This document shows, in pieces, positions 31,525-42,800 of a DNA stretch of 64,000 nucleotides; position 1 is the first letter of the stretch; each line of letters starts with the position of its first letter. The position numbers were made by a program, and so were the translations under genes. Source of the DNA: Salisapilia sapeloensis (lineage: Eukaryota > Oomycota > Peronosporomycetes > Peronosporales > Salisapiliaceae); the NCBI GenBank assembly GCA_023334545.1, contig JAADVB010000021.1, positions 61,423 through 125,422 on the forward strand, read 5' to 3'. The notes under the pieces were generated by a model, which was given only the letters and a program-made list of their open reading frames with translations, was not told the origin of the DNA and searched no databases.

Positions 31525-34500
31525 TTAAGACGTTGCTTTTAAAACACTCTTGATCGAGTACTTGAACGTGTCGAACTGGATACGAAGACGCGTCGGAGCA
31601 TCCAAGAGCGTCAGAAGCTCCATCTGCAACGGCGCACGGACAAAACCTACCAACTTCCTAGCACAATATAAACTCGACCCTTGGCCACCGAAGTCCTGTC
31701 GATACCACTCGCACACACGAGGCAGTGTGATCAAGTGCTTGCTGGCATCTAGCTCGATCGCTCCCTCGAGACTCTTCTGCACCACAGCATTCAGCTGCTC
31801 ATGCACTCGAGTCGGATCAAAGACGACAACGTCTTCCACGCCATCTTGATTCATCAAGAGCGCAAAGCTCAGTCGAAAGTCTGGATGGCCGAGACCGAAT
31901 CGACTCGACAGGCCGTTCTCTGGTAACTTGGACAGATGCGGCAGTTGCGCCGGTGGCATCCTCGCTCGTAGAATTGCATGCTCTATCTCGGCGAGCGACA
32001 ACGTCAGCTGCCGACCGTCTCCACATCCGACGGCATAGCACATGTGTTGCAGGAAGAAACCCCACTGCCTTTTACTTCTAGGGAAGCCATGGGAGATCAT
32101 GGCATGCACCAGGACGACGTGATATAAGTTGAGATAGAAAGCAATCTTGTCTTCATGACTAGCTGTTTGGTGGAACGCATCCAAGTCCATCGATCGGAGA
32201 CCACTGGCTTCATTTAAAAAGTCCAATATGTCCAGCACGGAGATCTGGTCGGCCGTATGGATGTGCAGACCTCGCCGAAGTGCTCGTTCCACTTGCTCTG
32301 TGGGAGATACCTTGAGTGCAGGAGGAAAGAGCGATCGAGAGTTGAGTACGACACGACGTGCTGGGCGTACACAAGGACTCGCCGTGTAGCATACGACCAT
32401 CTCTTCCGTCATGCATCGGTCTAGATTCTCTTGCGGACGACAGTGTTGAGACAAGACTCGCATCCACGTCGATCGTGCCTTGTCCGTCCCTAGACAAAGC
32501 ACAATCTCCTCTCCAAACGTACTCACTTGCAGTGCATACGAAAAGCCTTGCTCATGAGTCTGACTATACGGCATCTCTATCTCCTGGACACCGATCACTC
32601 GATCCACAGACACTCGCTTCGTCGCGTCCGTCGAGTACGTTCGATAGAAGAGCAGCTCTTGTGGTGTCACGAACAGCACTTCCTGTCGTAAGATCTCTTC
32701 TGTATGGAAACGATAGACGACGCCTTCAAAGCTCACGCCGAGGTCCTGTCGGTCTCTCTGGCTCATATTCACGCCAAGCCTCGACGGCGTACACGTCGCG
32801 TTCGTACTATCCGCAGGCTGGAGACGCTGTCGAGACGTCAAGAGTTCATACAAAGCTGCTTTCAACGCCACGACTTGCTCGCGGCTCGTGTCGGCCATCG
32901 CGTCTATACTACACATGCATCGATGGACCACCTGCGCTTCTTCCGAGATCGTGCTGTAGCTCCCAGAACGGGACTGGCAGTGGAAGCGCATGTTCTCCAC
33001 ATCCTCTCTAGCTGCGCCTCGCATCCACGACTTGGAGGCATGGAAAAGCTGACGCATATCGTACGCACTGACTGCTGCGAGCCACCCTCCTTCCTCTGAC
33101 CTGATATTAAAAACGTAATGGACCCGACGCAGACCGGAGGATAGTTGGATCTCCTCCAGCCAAAACGCGAGAGAGACGCGTAACGCATCAAAGTGTCTCG
33201 CACATGCATGTGCATCTAGACCAGAGTAGCTCTCGAGTGCGTTCGGTCCGTCGAGAGAACTCCCGTCGCTCACGTTCGTACTAAGCGGATAATTACTATC
33301 GACAGCAGTGGAAGACGCAGAGCCGAGAGCACTGTCGTCGCTCTCCGTTCGATCTCGACGACTCGTCATCGAGTTCCTCCTCGAACCCAATGGCGTCGTG
33401 TCGGGGGAGGCTGGAGGCTGGTGCTTGACTTCAAACGAGAATAAGTACTCTTTCTCTTTCTGCAAGTGTCTGTCCTCCATCGTGGCGTCGGAAGCCAAGT
33501 CGTAGGCTACGAGACGCAGCGGAAGGTTGTCGAAGAGATCCGAGAGACTCAAGTCTCCGATGCCTGGTAGATTCGCTGTCTTCCACTTGGCTAAGTCGGC
33601 GTACATGGTGTGGAAGTCGAACGAGTAAGTCGGACCGACGACGAAGCGTTCTTGACCGACAGGCGTTTCGTGTCTCTTTCGTCGAGCATTATCCGTCTCT
33701 CCGAACGACCGGGTGCCGAGAGACGGAGGTTCCACTCCCTCTGGCGTCATGACGAACTGGTCCACTGACTGGTAGAGAGGGAAAACGATACCTGGGCGCT
33801 GCGTATCTGCCGCATCTCCAAAGCTCAGGATAGCGCGACCCACGAGCTTGTTCACGATACGCATGACGAGATGAGCTATGCTACGAGTAAATATGCCTGG
33901 CGAGATGCGAGAGGGGAGCTCGCCACCGAGGAAGACGGTGCCTTTAGGAGACCGCTTGAACTTCCCCTGCACCTGTATCCAAAAGCAGCGCTGCCGATTC
34001 TCGAATAGATGTGCCCAAGTCGAATCCTTGGAGCTGGTGCGAGTGAAGATAAAGACGTGACCAGCGAAGAGGTCGTTTTCAAACGGAATCGGCAGATGAG
34101 AGTTCACCTGCATGAGTCGGCAGGTAGCAGTGCTGCTTAAATCCCGAACGAGCATCTGGTCGAGGCCGTACTCGCTTAGGAGATCCCCTTGGGATAACAG
34201 AGGCCCGACGTCCTCCAATAGACCGCTCGTCAAGACACTCTCGGTCGACACTTGGGAGCTCAAAGTGTCTTCCTGATGCGACGACTCGGACGCCGTGGCA
34301 TCGTCCTCTTGCTGTGTACATTTGATGTCGTCGGTATCAAACAAGCAAGAGGTTGGGAGGTAGGAGTTTACATGTAGCGAGGTCGTGAAGCGACGCCAGA
34401 GACGCTCGCCATGCTCGGCCGTGGCGACCACCAGCACCGCGACGACTAGTCCATAGAGTCCGAAGAGGTAGTGAGTGGCGACGCTGAGTGACGACAAGAC

Positions 34501-34548
34501 CGCGATGTCTTGCACGAGTGGCCCGACAGGCACCTCGTGGTCTTTCAT
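31525..34548 (-). CDS. DUF1769 - PH - DUF547 membrane-anchored protein
   Basis: A single exon gives 1,007 aa. A hydrophobic segment at about 19-43 (HYLFGLYGLVVAVLVVATA) may anchor the N-terminus. A DUF1769-like region lies around 150-330, with CFWIQVQGKFKRSPKGTVFLG and later FVVGPTYSFDFHTMYADL. A Ser-rich linker follows. A PH-like domain is at about 604-702, ending in a helix with the conserved Trp (ARSTWMRVL). A DUF547 domain spans about 750-930, recognisable by KIAFYLNLYHVVLVHAMISH, CYAVGCG and the HPDFRLSFALL segment. DUF547 is thiol-protease-like in fold, and DUF1769 occurs with lipid-related proteins in fungi and protists. A lipid- or membrane-associated role is inferred only. It faces a tiny ORF across just 35 bases. 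Confidence 0.82.
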   Translation of the reverse strand: MKDHEVPVGPLVQDIAVLSSLSVATHYLFGLYGLVVAVLVVATAEHGERLWRRFTTSLHVNSYLPTSCLFDTDDIKCTQQEDDATASESSHQEDTLSSQVSTESVLTSGLLEDVGPLLSQGDLLSEYGLDQMLVRDLSSTATCRLMQVNSHLPIPFENDLFAGHVFIFTRTSSKDSTWAHLFENRQRCFWIQVQGKFKRSPKGTVFLGGELPSRISPGIFTRSIAHLVMRIVNKLVGRAILSFGDAADTQRPGIVFPLYQSVDQFVMTPEGVEPPSLGTRSFGETDNARRKRHETPVGQERFVVGPTYSFDFHTMYADLAKWKTANLPGIGDLSLSDLFDNLPLRLVAYDLASDATMEDRHLQKEKEYLFSFEVKHQPPASPDTTPLGSRRNSMTSRRDRTESDDSALGSASSTAVDSNYPLSTNVSDGSSLDGPNALESYSGLDAHACARHFDALRVSLAFWLEEIQLSSGLRRVHYVFNIRSEEGGWLAAVSAYDMRQLFHASKSWMRGAAREDVENMRFHCQSRSGSYSTISEEAQVVHRCMCSIDAMADTSREQVVALKAALYELLTSRQRLQPADSTNATCTPSRLGVNMSQRDRQDLGVSFEGVVYRFHTEEILRQEVLFVTPQELLFYRTYSTDATKRVSVDRVIGVQEIEMPYSQTHEQGFSYALQVSTFGEEIVLCLGTDKARSTWMRVLSQHCRPQENLDRCMTEEMVVCYTASPCVRPARRVVLNSRSLFPPALKVSPTEQVERALRRGLHIHTADQISVLDILDFLNEASGLRSMDLDAFHQTASHEDKIAFYLNLYHVVLVHAMISHGFPRSKRQWGFFLQHMCYAVGCGDGRQLTLSLAEIEHAILRARMPPAQLPHLSKLPENGLSSRFGLGHPDFRLSFALLMNQDGVEDVVVFDPTRVHEQLNAVVQKSLEGAIELDASKHLITLPRVCEWYRQDFGGQGSSLYCARKLVGFVRAPLQMELLTLLDAPTRLRIQFDTFKYSIKSVLKATS

Positions 34549-34583
34549 CGTGTACTGATCGAGTCACGAGACCAGCTCGAGAG

Positions 34584-34766
34584 ATGTCTGCCCAAGATTG
34601 GCTTCAAGCCTATACCGTCCTGCAGCAGTTTAGACGGAGGCTAAAGCTACGAGTGCATTTCCACCAATCGGAGGAGGAGAGGAGGTACTTCAACCGCGAG
34701 ACACGTCATTTGGATCGGCTCGAGGGAGATCATGAACAAGACGGACTAGACGATGGTAGAGACTAG
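34584..34766 (+). CDS. Small hypothetical protein (60 aa)
   Basis: An ATG at 34584 opens 60 codons ending at TAG 34764-34766. The peptide is helical and charged: an aromatic/Leu N-half (SAQDWLQAYTVLQQFRRRLK), then an Arg/Glu-rich segment and a D/G/E tail. No family is recognised and no targeting signal is obvious. Its composition is unlike the shadows of the antisense gene because it lies almost wholly outside that gene. It may be a real small gene using the same 35-base divergent promoter, or chance. Confidence 0.3.
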   Translation: MSAQDWLQAYTVLQQFRRRLKLRVHFHQSEEERRYFNRETRHLDRLEGDHEQDGLDDGRD

Positions 34767-35335
34767 GAGGCTCTTCAAGCTTATAATTTAAGGCATGGAG
34801 TGCGGAGAATGGCAGTGAGTGAGCATGGGATCAGTCTTGGTGCTTTGACACTTGCAATGCATGAAACATACTCTTCTATCCGGTCGGTCTCTTTTCTAAG
34901 CTGAAGAAAGCAAGGTCACCCTATCAACCCAAACCAGTCTTCAGTTCACTTGCTTTGCAGACAAGAGTCAAAGAAGCTGTCGAGACGATAGCCAAGACTG
35001 CATCTTTTTATGATAAAACCACTCGATCGACAACGGCGGAATCGTACCATCGGATATGGAAAATTTCACACCTCTTCAGAGGCGAATCAGATCGCCTTCT
35101 TGCTTGTCCAGAGAGTATCGTATCTCTACCTTGCCAAACGCCTTCTCCGCCAAGTTTCCATCTTCCACAGCGCAAATTAGCGCTCCTCGTTTCGTCTCAG
35201 CTTTGGCCGTCTATCACTCGAGCTACGAATGCATCGGCCGATGGAATTGGTGGAAAAGCTTGTATAAGTACCAATCACAAGAGCGTACTTGTCCTCCATT
35301 AAAATATCACACGCACTTGATCAATTAATACCAAC
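34767..35335. other. Intergenic region upstream of the TENT4-like gene
   Basis: A stretch of 569 bases without a supportable gene. Two plus-strand ORFs of about 90-115 codons overlap each other in different frames and show no domain-like pattern. It is presumably the promoter and leader of the gene at 35336 plus the 3' flank of the small ORF. Confidence 0.4.
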
Positions 35336-37324
35336 ATGCTCGTGGCGTCCGAAGACGGACGGAAGCGCGGTCATGCGCCGTCATCACCGCTCAAGACCAA
35401 AATCAAGACTCTTGCGCCACAAAGGAACAGCCAGAGACACCAGCCCACCTCGAAGTCATCATCAGAGCGAAATAAACAGGCGAATGGAGCATCGACGAAG
35501 GACGTGCTGGTGCCTGTGAATCGACCGACGCAGGCCAAGAGCACAATGACCCAGTCAAAGGAAATTTTTAAGACCAGTACGTCTATTCCTCATCGTTCTG
35601 TATCGAATACCTAGAAGCTAACGAGAACGATAGAGGACAATAGCAAGTCACAGCAGCGCAAATTGGCACGAGATCGAGACCGGCGAGAGAAACAGGTCAA
35701 GAACGATACACTCAGTGTCATGTGCGCAGATAATAGTCGCGAGCCAAAGTGTCGGACTGGCAAGAGCAAATGGTCTACGATCGACCGGCCTCGACCTTTG
35801 TCCTCCATTCCCTCTCCGAAAGGCTCGAAAGAGTCCAAGTCATCCAGTCTCTCCGATCGGTACGTCTCCTGCATCTCTACTCTCTCACTGCAACCTTATT
35901 CATAAAACTCTTTCTAGACTCCACTCTGAAATCGTACAGTACGCCAAACAGACCAAGGAACGAGTGGAGGCCATGACAGTCGACATTGAGCTCTCCATCG
36001 ACAGCGTCCGGTCCTGCGTCCTAGGTCTCTGGCCAGAGTCTCGAGTGGAAACCTACGGGTCCTACTCTACCGGCATCTGGCTCCCCTCCAGTGACGTCGA
36101 CCTCGTTATCCTCGTACGTACCATCTATCCTCCATCTCCATCCTCCTCCTAACAGCATTCGCACTACAGGGAGTTGTCGACACAGATAGCACGAAACAGA
36201 CCGTCAAGGGATTACGTAAGCTTGCCAAGGAACTGGAGGAAAAGTCCTGGGTCGAGTCCCTCGTCGTGCTCGACCGAGCCTCCATCCCGGTCCTCAAGCT
36301 CGTGAGTGCCGAGACAGGTGTGCCCATCGACATCACATTCGAGTCTTCATCCACGCACAGTGGACTCATGGCGAGAGACTTGGTCAAGCGCCACGTCGCC
36401 GAACTACCAGAGCTCTATCCTTTAGCGATCGTCTTCAAACAGCTTCTGCGTGAACGAGAGCTGAACGATGCCTACACTGGCGGTCTCAGCTCCTACTCTG
36501 CGGTCCTCATGCTCGTCCACTTCTCTCTCCTACGTCGCCACGGACCAGAGTGCTTTGAAGCAGCGGCCTTGTACGCTTCCGGAGCAGACGCACCTCCGCC
36601 TGCGACACTAGCAAAGCGTAGGAAGGAGCGACTGGACCATGAGAAAGAGGCCAAGAGCTCGGAGAAGAAAGAAAGCGAGTCGGCAGAGACAAAGGAAGTC
36701 AAGCCGCTGGTCGAGGAAAAGAAAGCGCAGACGTACAGCTATGCAGACGTTGCGTCCGGTATCCCACGCGTACCGGAGGAGAAAGCAGAGAGTAAGCCTG
36801 TGAGCTACGCTGCGGCAGTGGCTGCAGCCAAGAAAGCGCAGATGAAGAACGCGACGGTCACCAAGGCTTCATCGCCCTTGAAGCGACCTTCCTCCACCAA
36901 CGGAGAGCATCACTCGGACGTTGGTAGCGTCACCAGCAGTGCCGACACGGAGGACATTTCGTCCTGCAGCGACGGCGCGGCTTCCTCTGCCGACGTGGAA
37001 GACGAGATGGTCAACCTCGGAGAACTCGTGCTCGCTGTGCTTGAGTTCTTTGGCACAGTCTTTGACTACCGCTGCAACGGACTAAGTGTGCGTGACGGAG
37101 GGTATATCTACCGTCTGGCGAGTCCAGACGCGACCAAGCCGACGCTTGTGATCGAAGACCCGATCAACCCAGACAGGAACGTGGCCGCCAGCAGCTTTGC
37201 GTTCGCCAAAGTCGTGACGGTGTTTGAAGACGCGTACTTTGCGCTGCAGTACTTTCGCGCATCCAAGTTCACACCAACGGCACTGGGCTGTCTACTCAAG
37301 ACACAGGACCTAGGGAAACGGTAA
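35336..37324 (+). CDS. TENT4: Non-canonical poly(A) polymerase, TRF4/TENT4 type
   Basis: This family adds short or mixed A tails to RNA, for example as the polymerase of the TRAMP complex. Four exons (35336-35576, 35634-35859, 35918-36113, 36170-37324) give 605 aa. The first 150 residues are basic and disordered (K/S/R-rich), with a likely nuclear signal. The nucleotidyltransferase core has GSYSTGIWLPSSDVDLVIL, giving metal-binding Asp215 and Asp217, and the third Asp is Asp275 (VPIDITF). All three are intact. The central domain (VFKQLLRERELNDAYTGGLS) is separated from its second half (LVLAVLEFFGTVFDYRCNGL) by a K/E/S/A-rich insert of about 110 residues that yeast Trf4 lacks. The nucleotide-base recognition motif IEDPINPDRNVAASS is present. 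Introns are 56-58 nt. Confidence 0.92.
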
Positions 37325-37473
37325 CGATCTTGTCAGCGGACCTGATGGAGGTTTCGCAGGCTCGGTGCGTTCAGTGGGTTTCCATATCGCCTGTACAAAG
37401 CTTAGGTCTGTTTTCCCTGTAGCCTAAAGAAGAAATGAATCAAAGCTGGATTGAAACAAAATTAATCTCGTAT

Positions 37474-39728
37474 CTATTCCTCCTCCTCGTCCATATCGAG
37501 AGACTCATACCCGTCGGCATCGTCCGACACAGCGTCACTCTCGTCTTCCTCATCCACGTTGAGCTCCTGCATCAACGTCTGTACTCTCGATACAGCAGCA
37601 GCAGACGAGCTAAGCGAATACGAACTGTGGCGCTTCGTCGCAACCACCAAAAAGTCCTGGTCTTCCGTCTGAATCGGGTGCATGTCGTCCAGCACAACTA
37701 TAAAGCTACCGTCTTGCATCTCGTTCACCTTGGCTTTCGTCGACTCCGACACATTCTTAAGCCACTTTTCCTTGACACTCAGCAGCTCTGCGAATTCATC
37801 CATGGACAGCTGCAGCACTCGTTCAGACAAGAGCGGAAGCAAGAGATGCGCTCCGTCATCCGTAATGTCGTATGCGTCTGCCTTCGGGTGGAAGGCCATC
37901 ACGCCTGCACGATGAATGTTGAGAGGCGTGGTGAAGGAGGACGAGGCAAAGGCACTGACGTCAGGCGACACCACATGCACCTCCCGATCGCGATTCAACG
38001 CTCGGTGTTCCATAAAGTGGTACTTCTCCATCCCTTCCGGCAGCCCAAAGAAGGACTGGAGGTGCGTCAGAGTCTTGTCGCTTAAGACAGTGTAGCTGCC
38101 TAACGCCTTCTTAGCTGCCTTGGTCGGTTTCTTCGCGTACGGATTCACTGGACCTTCCTCTACTGCCTCCTCCACGACTGCCTTCTTCCGAAGAAGCGCG
38201 AGGAAGAGTCCATTGGTGTCATTCTGATGAGGAAGAAGTCGAACGCATTTATCCAGCTTCATCCACTTCTTCTCGGCGGCAGAAGGAGCCCACATGGACG
38301 GCCGCATGCGTTTCTTCTGTTCATCAGATGCAGACTTCCAGTTCTTGACGACCTTCAAGTCGTTGTCCAAAACATCCCATGAAGAGCGTCCCTTTTGTAC
38401 GTTTAAATCCGATAGGAAGGACGTGGTATCGACCAATTCATAGCTGTCCTTACTACTCCGCAAGAGCTCAGCGACCACTGCCTCATTCTCCACCTGATTA
38501 AAGGACCGAGTGACATACAGAAGACTGCCTCCGACCTTTACCATTCGCATACCCTTCTTCACCAAAGAGATCTGGGTCGAGTGGTATTGCCACGCTCGCG
38601 ATGGCGTCCACGTCCGCCACTTTTCCGGATTCTTTCGAGCAAACCCGTCGCCAGAGCAAGGAGCGCAGCAGACGACACGGTCGAATTGCTGACTTTCACC
38701 AGCCTCTGGGAAGGTTAAAGGAGCATGGGCTGTCACCATGAGCTCCGTCGACGCTGGTGCTGTTCTCGATAGGTTCCGGACAGAGTTGGTCGCCGTCGCT
38801 GCGTCCTTTTCATTCACAACAAGCCTCCCAGTGCCCAGGATGGAAGTGATACTCCCGTCCTTCTGACCCGTGAGACGTTCCAATAGCAAAGGAGCTCGGT
38901 GTTCTCCGCCACCACACAGGTCCAACACACTCTGACCGGGACTCAAGTCCAGACAATGTGCTATGATAGTCGACGCTGGTTCCTGTCGCATCAGCGTACC
39001 CAGCTGAGCCTGCGTGTGGAAGTAAGTGTTGAGCTCCCGTAGCATCTCGCTCTTGCGAAAGCTCTTGACATCCAGCGAAAGTTTCCACAGCCGCTTCGTC
39101 CCATCATACGCCACTGGCCCAAACGACACTTGGTGCTCTTCGCCAGAAGCGTGGGGAACCACTACGCCGTTCAAGTCAAAGTCCATTTCCAGCGTACCGG
39201 CGACGACGTCACTCAGGCTCAAGTAATTGCCTGTGCATTATGCGATTCTCAACTAAGTATACCGACAAATGAACGATTAAAGCATAAAGAAGACGCACCA
39301 TTGATCCGGACGTAGACTGGCATTGGCTTCTTGAGTCCTTCAAGGAAGGCGTGCCATTCATCCTGCGGCAACTGGAGCAGTTGCTTGTAGTACTTTTCAA
39401 ACGCTTCGTTCTCACGGTCAAATTTGCGCCACACAATCTTCTCTGCACGCTTCTTGGTGGACTTTGCAGCCTGCGTCTTGGCATTGTCGTGGTCATTCGC
39501 GTCCTCATTCACCTCGACGGTTCCTGCCGTCTCGAGAGACGCAAGTGGGATGGGTCCACCGGACGCTGGTCCATCTTCGTCACTGCTTCCATCACTGTGA
39601 TACGCTAACTTGGCTTTCTTATTGGCCTTGGCTGGAGCTGCCTGTCGCTTCCGTCGTCCATTCTTGGCCGCCATCGTAGTGCCCGAGGTCGTTGGCAGGC
39701 AAGGAGGTGTGTATGTTCCACCAGACAT
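37474..39728 (-). CDS. NSUN2: NSUN2/TRM4-like RNA m5C methyltransferase homologue lacking the catalytic cysteine
   Basis: Two exons (39728-39299 and 39230-37474, 68-nt intron) give 728 aa. The N-terminus is lysine-rich and nuclear-like. The order and spacing follow NSUN2: DEWHAFLEGLKKPMPVYVRI, the SAM-binding region, PCSGDGFARKNPEKW (motif IV, Cys335), MRPSMWAPSAAEKKWMKLDK and RLLPHQNDTNGLFLALLRKK, then the family's C-terminal domain and an acidic tail. Two key sites are changed. Motif I reads DLCGGGEHRAP where active members have DMCAAPGSKT. Motif VI reads YVTRSFNQ, with Arg385 (codon CGG) where the nucleophilic Cys of TCS should be. The gene is otherwise intact over 700 codons, so it is kept as a protein. 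A pseudoenzyme that binds tRNA or partners is inferred. Confidence 0.88.
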
Positions 39729-39851
39729 ATATTATTCCTTATGAACAGATCCTGCACAGTCGTGGACACCAGACGAGACCAAGTCGAGTAGCCAAAGGTG
39801 CTTTTATCTACCTACCTTTTTCCTCTGTACATCCTACACTAGACCTACTAG

Positions 39852-42800
39852 CTAGCGCTTCTCGAGTAACGACCGTAAAGGCACAGGCATCGACTTGCGG
39901 AGGAACTGTAGAGTGTGCAGGTCGTCCGCGTGCATGTCGCTCGTCGTGGCTGTCAAGAGCTCCTTCATGAACGTCGTGTTCGATTGCTCCACCTACAGAC
40001 ACGCATATCGTTAGACGAGTACTTCCAGACACTCTTCTCCTAGATCTTACCGTTTCAAGGATGCTCCTGTCGATGGCTGGAATCGGAGACTCCTTGCTCT
40101 TGTACTCTGCCGCCGCCTCGCTCGACAGACTGGCCGCCGACATGGACAGCGCCATAGCCTGTGCCAGCAACATGGCCTCTTCATCGTCTCCTTCACTACT
40201 GGATGGAGGCGTGATGATCATGTCCTGAGGTCCATCCCCTTGGTCCTGGTTGCTCTCGGGTGCCTCGTAGCTGAGTTTCTTGTACAGGAGCAAGTAGGCA
40301 GAGTCCGAGACCGAGTTGGCCATCGTCTTGTTCAGTTCGTCCCAACTGGACCGCTCGACCCTCGTGTCATTGAACTTGATCCAAGGAGCCAGAGGAGCGT
40401 CCTTCAAGTGCAGCTGCTGCGTGCTTTCGTCGCTCTCTCGACAGAAGCTGTAGTAGTGACCAGAGTTAGCTGTCATGCCGCTGTGGACGAGCACTCCGTA
40501 GAGTCCGTACTGCCGCTTCCGCATCTCCTTCTTGGTCGCCTCCTCCTCCTGGTTTCTCGCGTCGTACAGCACTGCTTCGTCCTCTTCTCGGACCTCGGGG
40601 AGGGTCAGGAGAGGTGGGAACTGGACGTCGTGCAGGTTCTTACGCGTCTGCTGCTGCGTCCAGTCGTAGTACATACGCTTGAGCGTCAAAATGAGGTGCT
40701 GCGGAGGTTTCACCACAACCGAGTGGGCACGAGACTCAGTCTTTTTCTCACAGGTGCTGCAGGAGATGGCATTGTCACCGCCGAGCGTCCGTGTAGCTGC
40801 GAATCTCGACAGCATCGAGTCCAGGTCGTGTCGCCACATGCGTTCCGACGCGACGAGACTTCCGTCCTTCCACTCCGTCCCGTAGTCCTTCTTGAACGCG
40901 ACTCGAACGTACGAGTCCTTATAGAGCGTCCATGGTCCACCGACAGTATTATTGGAGGCGGTGGTAGCTGTGGCAGGTCCAGTGGTAGCAAGAGCTGGTT
41001 CATAGCCGCTCCACCAGCCCTTGAGCTCATCCAAGGCCCCTTGCGTCGTTAGCTCGAAGGGGTATCTGGCAGACACAGATCCCGCGACGCTGACATCATC
41101 CGAGCTCCAGAACCCAATCATAGTCTTCCCGACCGAAGTAGTCGTGTGGTAAACAACTCCTCTAACACTCCCAGGCATGGCGCCATGGACGACCGGTCCG
41201 AACCTGCCTTCAAACGATCGAGCCTCCTGGACTGTATCGACCACGGCCAGAGACAACACCTTTGGCAAGTTGGAAGCAGCAGACGTGAGCTCATACTGTC
41301 CATTCGCATCGTTCTCCATCGGCCGAACGACATCCGACAGCTGACCTTTGAGGAAGCACAAAAAGATCGACGTGCTGCCTGCGCCTTGGTTTAGGTTCGC
41401 ATCCATCCCTAGCGGCGTCTGCTGGATCTTGGTGAAGCCCGTTGGAACAGGATCTGGCGTAGGTCCAGACGTCCACATCAAGGCCAGGTCCATCAGGCAC
41501 TTTGCCTTGGACGTAGCACTCGTCGTCGCCGAGTCTCGTCGGAAGCAGATGAACATCGGAATGCCATTCGACCCGTCGTTCACGTTGGCAGACGCTCCAC
41601 ACGGCGTCTCTCGGATGCAAATGTAGTGGTCTGGTACAGCGTCGATCTCTCCATAGATGACACACACGTCACTCACGTACCCTCCTTCTGGCGCTTCAGA
41701 CGACCGACGCAGACCCAGGTACATGGGATGTGGAGCTGGTGTGTCGGCGACCAGACTGCCGGAGCGTCCGGAGCAAGTCTTGTGCAACACCTCCACTCCC
41801 TCCGGCACAGCCTCGTCTCCTCTTAACACCACCAAGTCCGAGATTGGCCACTTGCTGTCGACGCTCTTGCTCTTCTGCACTCCCTGGATATTCATGCTCT
41901 TGCCCTTGCCGTCTCCTACGAAGCCACTGAGGACGTACCCAGTGCTCTGGCCAGACCACCGAAGCTCAATGTCAAAGAGCTGCGCGTGCTTCACGCCGGA
42001 GCTCTTCCAGTACCCAGACACTTGGTAGCTATCCGGCTGGCAAGCTCCTTCCGACGCCATCGACTGACTCCAGGAGCTTGCTGCCTTGGTTGCAAGAGCA
42101 GTGATCTGTCCTCCGCCGTCGAAACGACCGTCCACACGCAGCGTCTGCCCCATGGGTTCCGACACGGACGTGACTTTAAGAGCCCGACGCGATCGGTCTG
42201 TGTCGTCTCCTGCCATCCAGTTGGCCCTGAGCGCCGTCGCATCCACCTTGTCGGCACTCGCCTGAGGATACAGATCGATGACCTCATAGTCCTGGTACTT
42301 TGGCACTTGTCTCGGCGCTCGGAAGACGTCGATGGTCGAAATGGGGTTCCCGTGGCCTCTTTGGACCATCAGTTGGGACGGAACGCTCGTTTTATCCTCC
42401 GTGTCCTGCACGTCAGACACGGAAGACGCAGGACTGCCGATCGACTTCCACCCTCGCTCCTCATACTCATGTACCTGCGCACCCTCCACCAGCTTGAGAT
42501 CCGTCAGGCAAGGCTCCTTTCCGCCGACCTTGAGGGCCAAGTACTGCTTCGCAGCGTCCTCGTGACTCAGATTGAGCAAATGGTCCACCATGCGGTACCC
42601 AGGGATGCCTCCATTTACAATCTGAAGGTCTGTCAGAGGCGTGTCTCGTCGGTAGCAAAGATAGACCTTGGCGCCGTCTCCTTGGTTCAAGTCAATGTCA
42701 ATGTGCTTGAAGCCGTCCGGGATGGACTCGCTGTTGTATGTGATCCGAAGGTCAGTGATGGCCGAGCCGTTCGGATCGCGCTTGTAGAAGAGGTACACCT

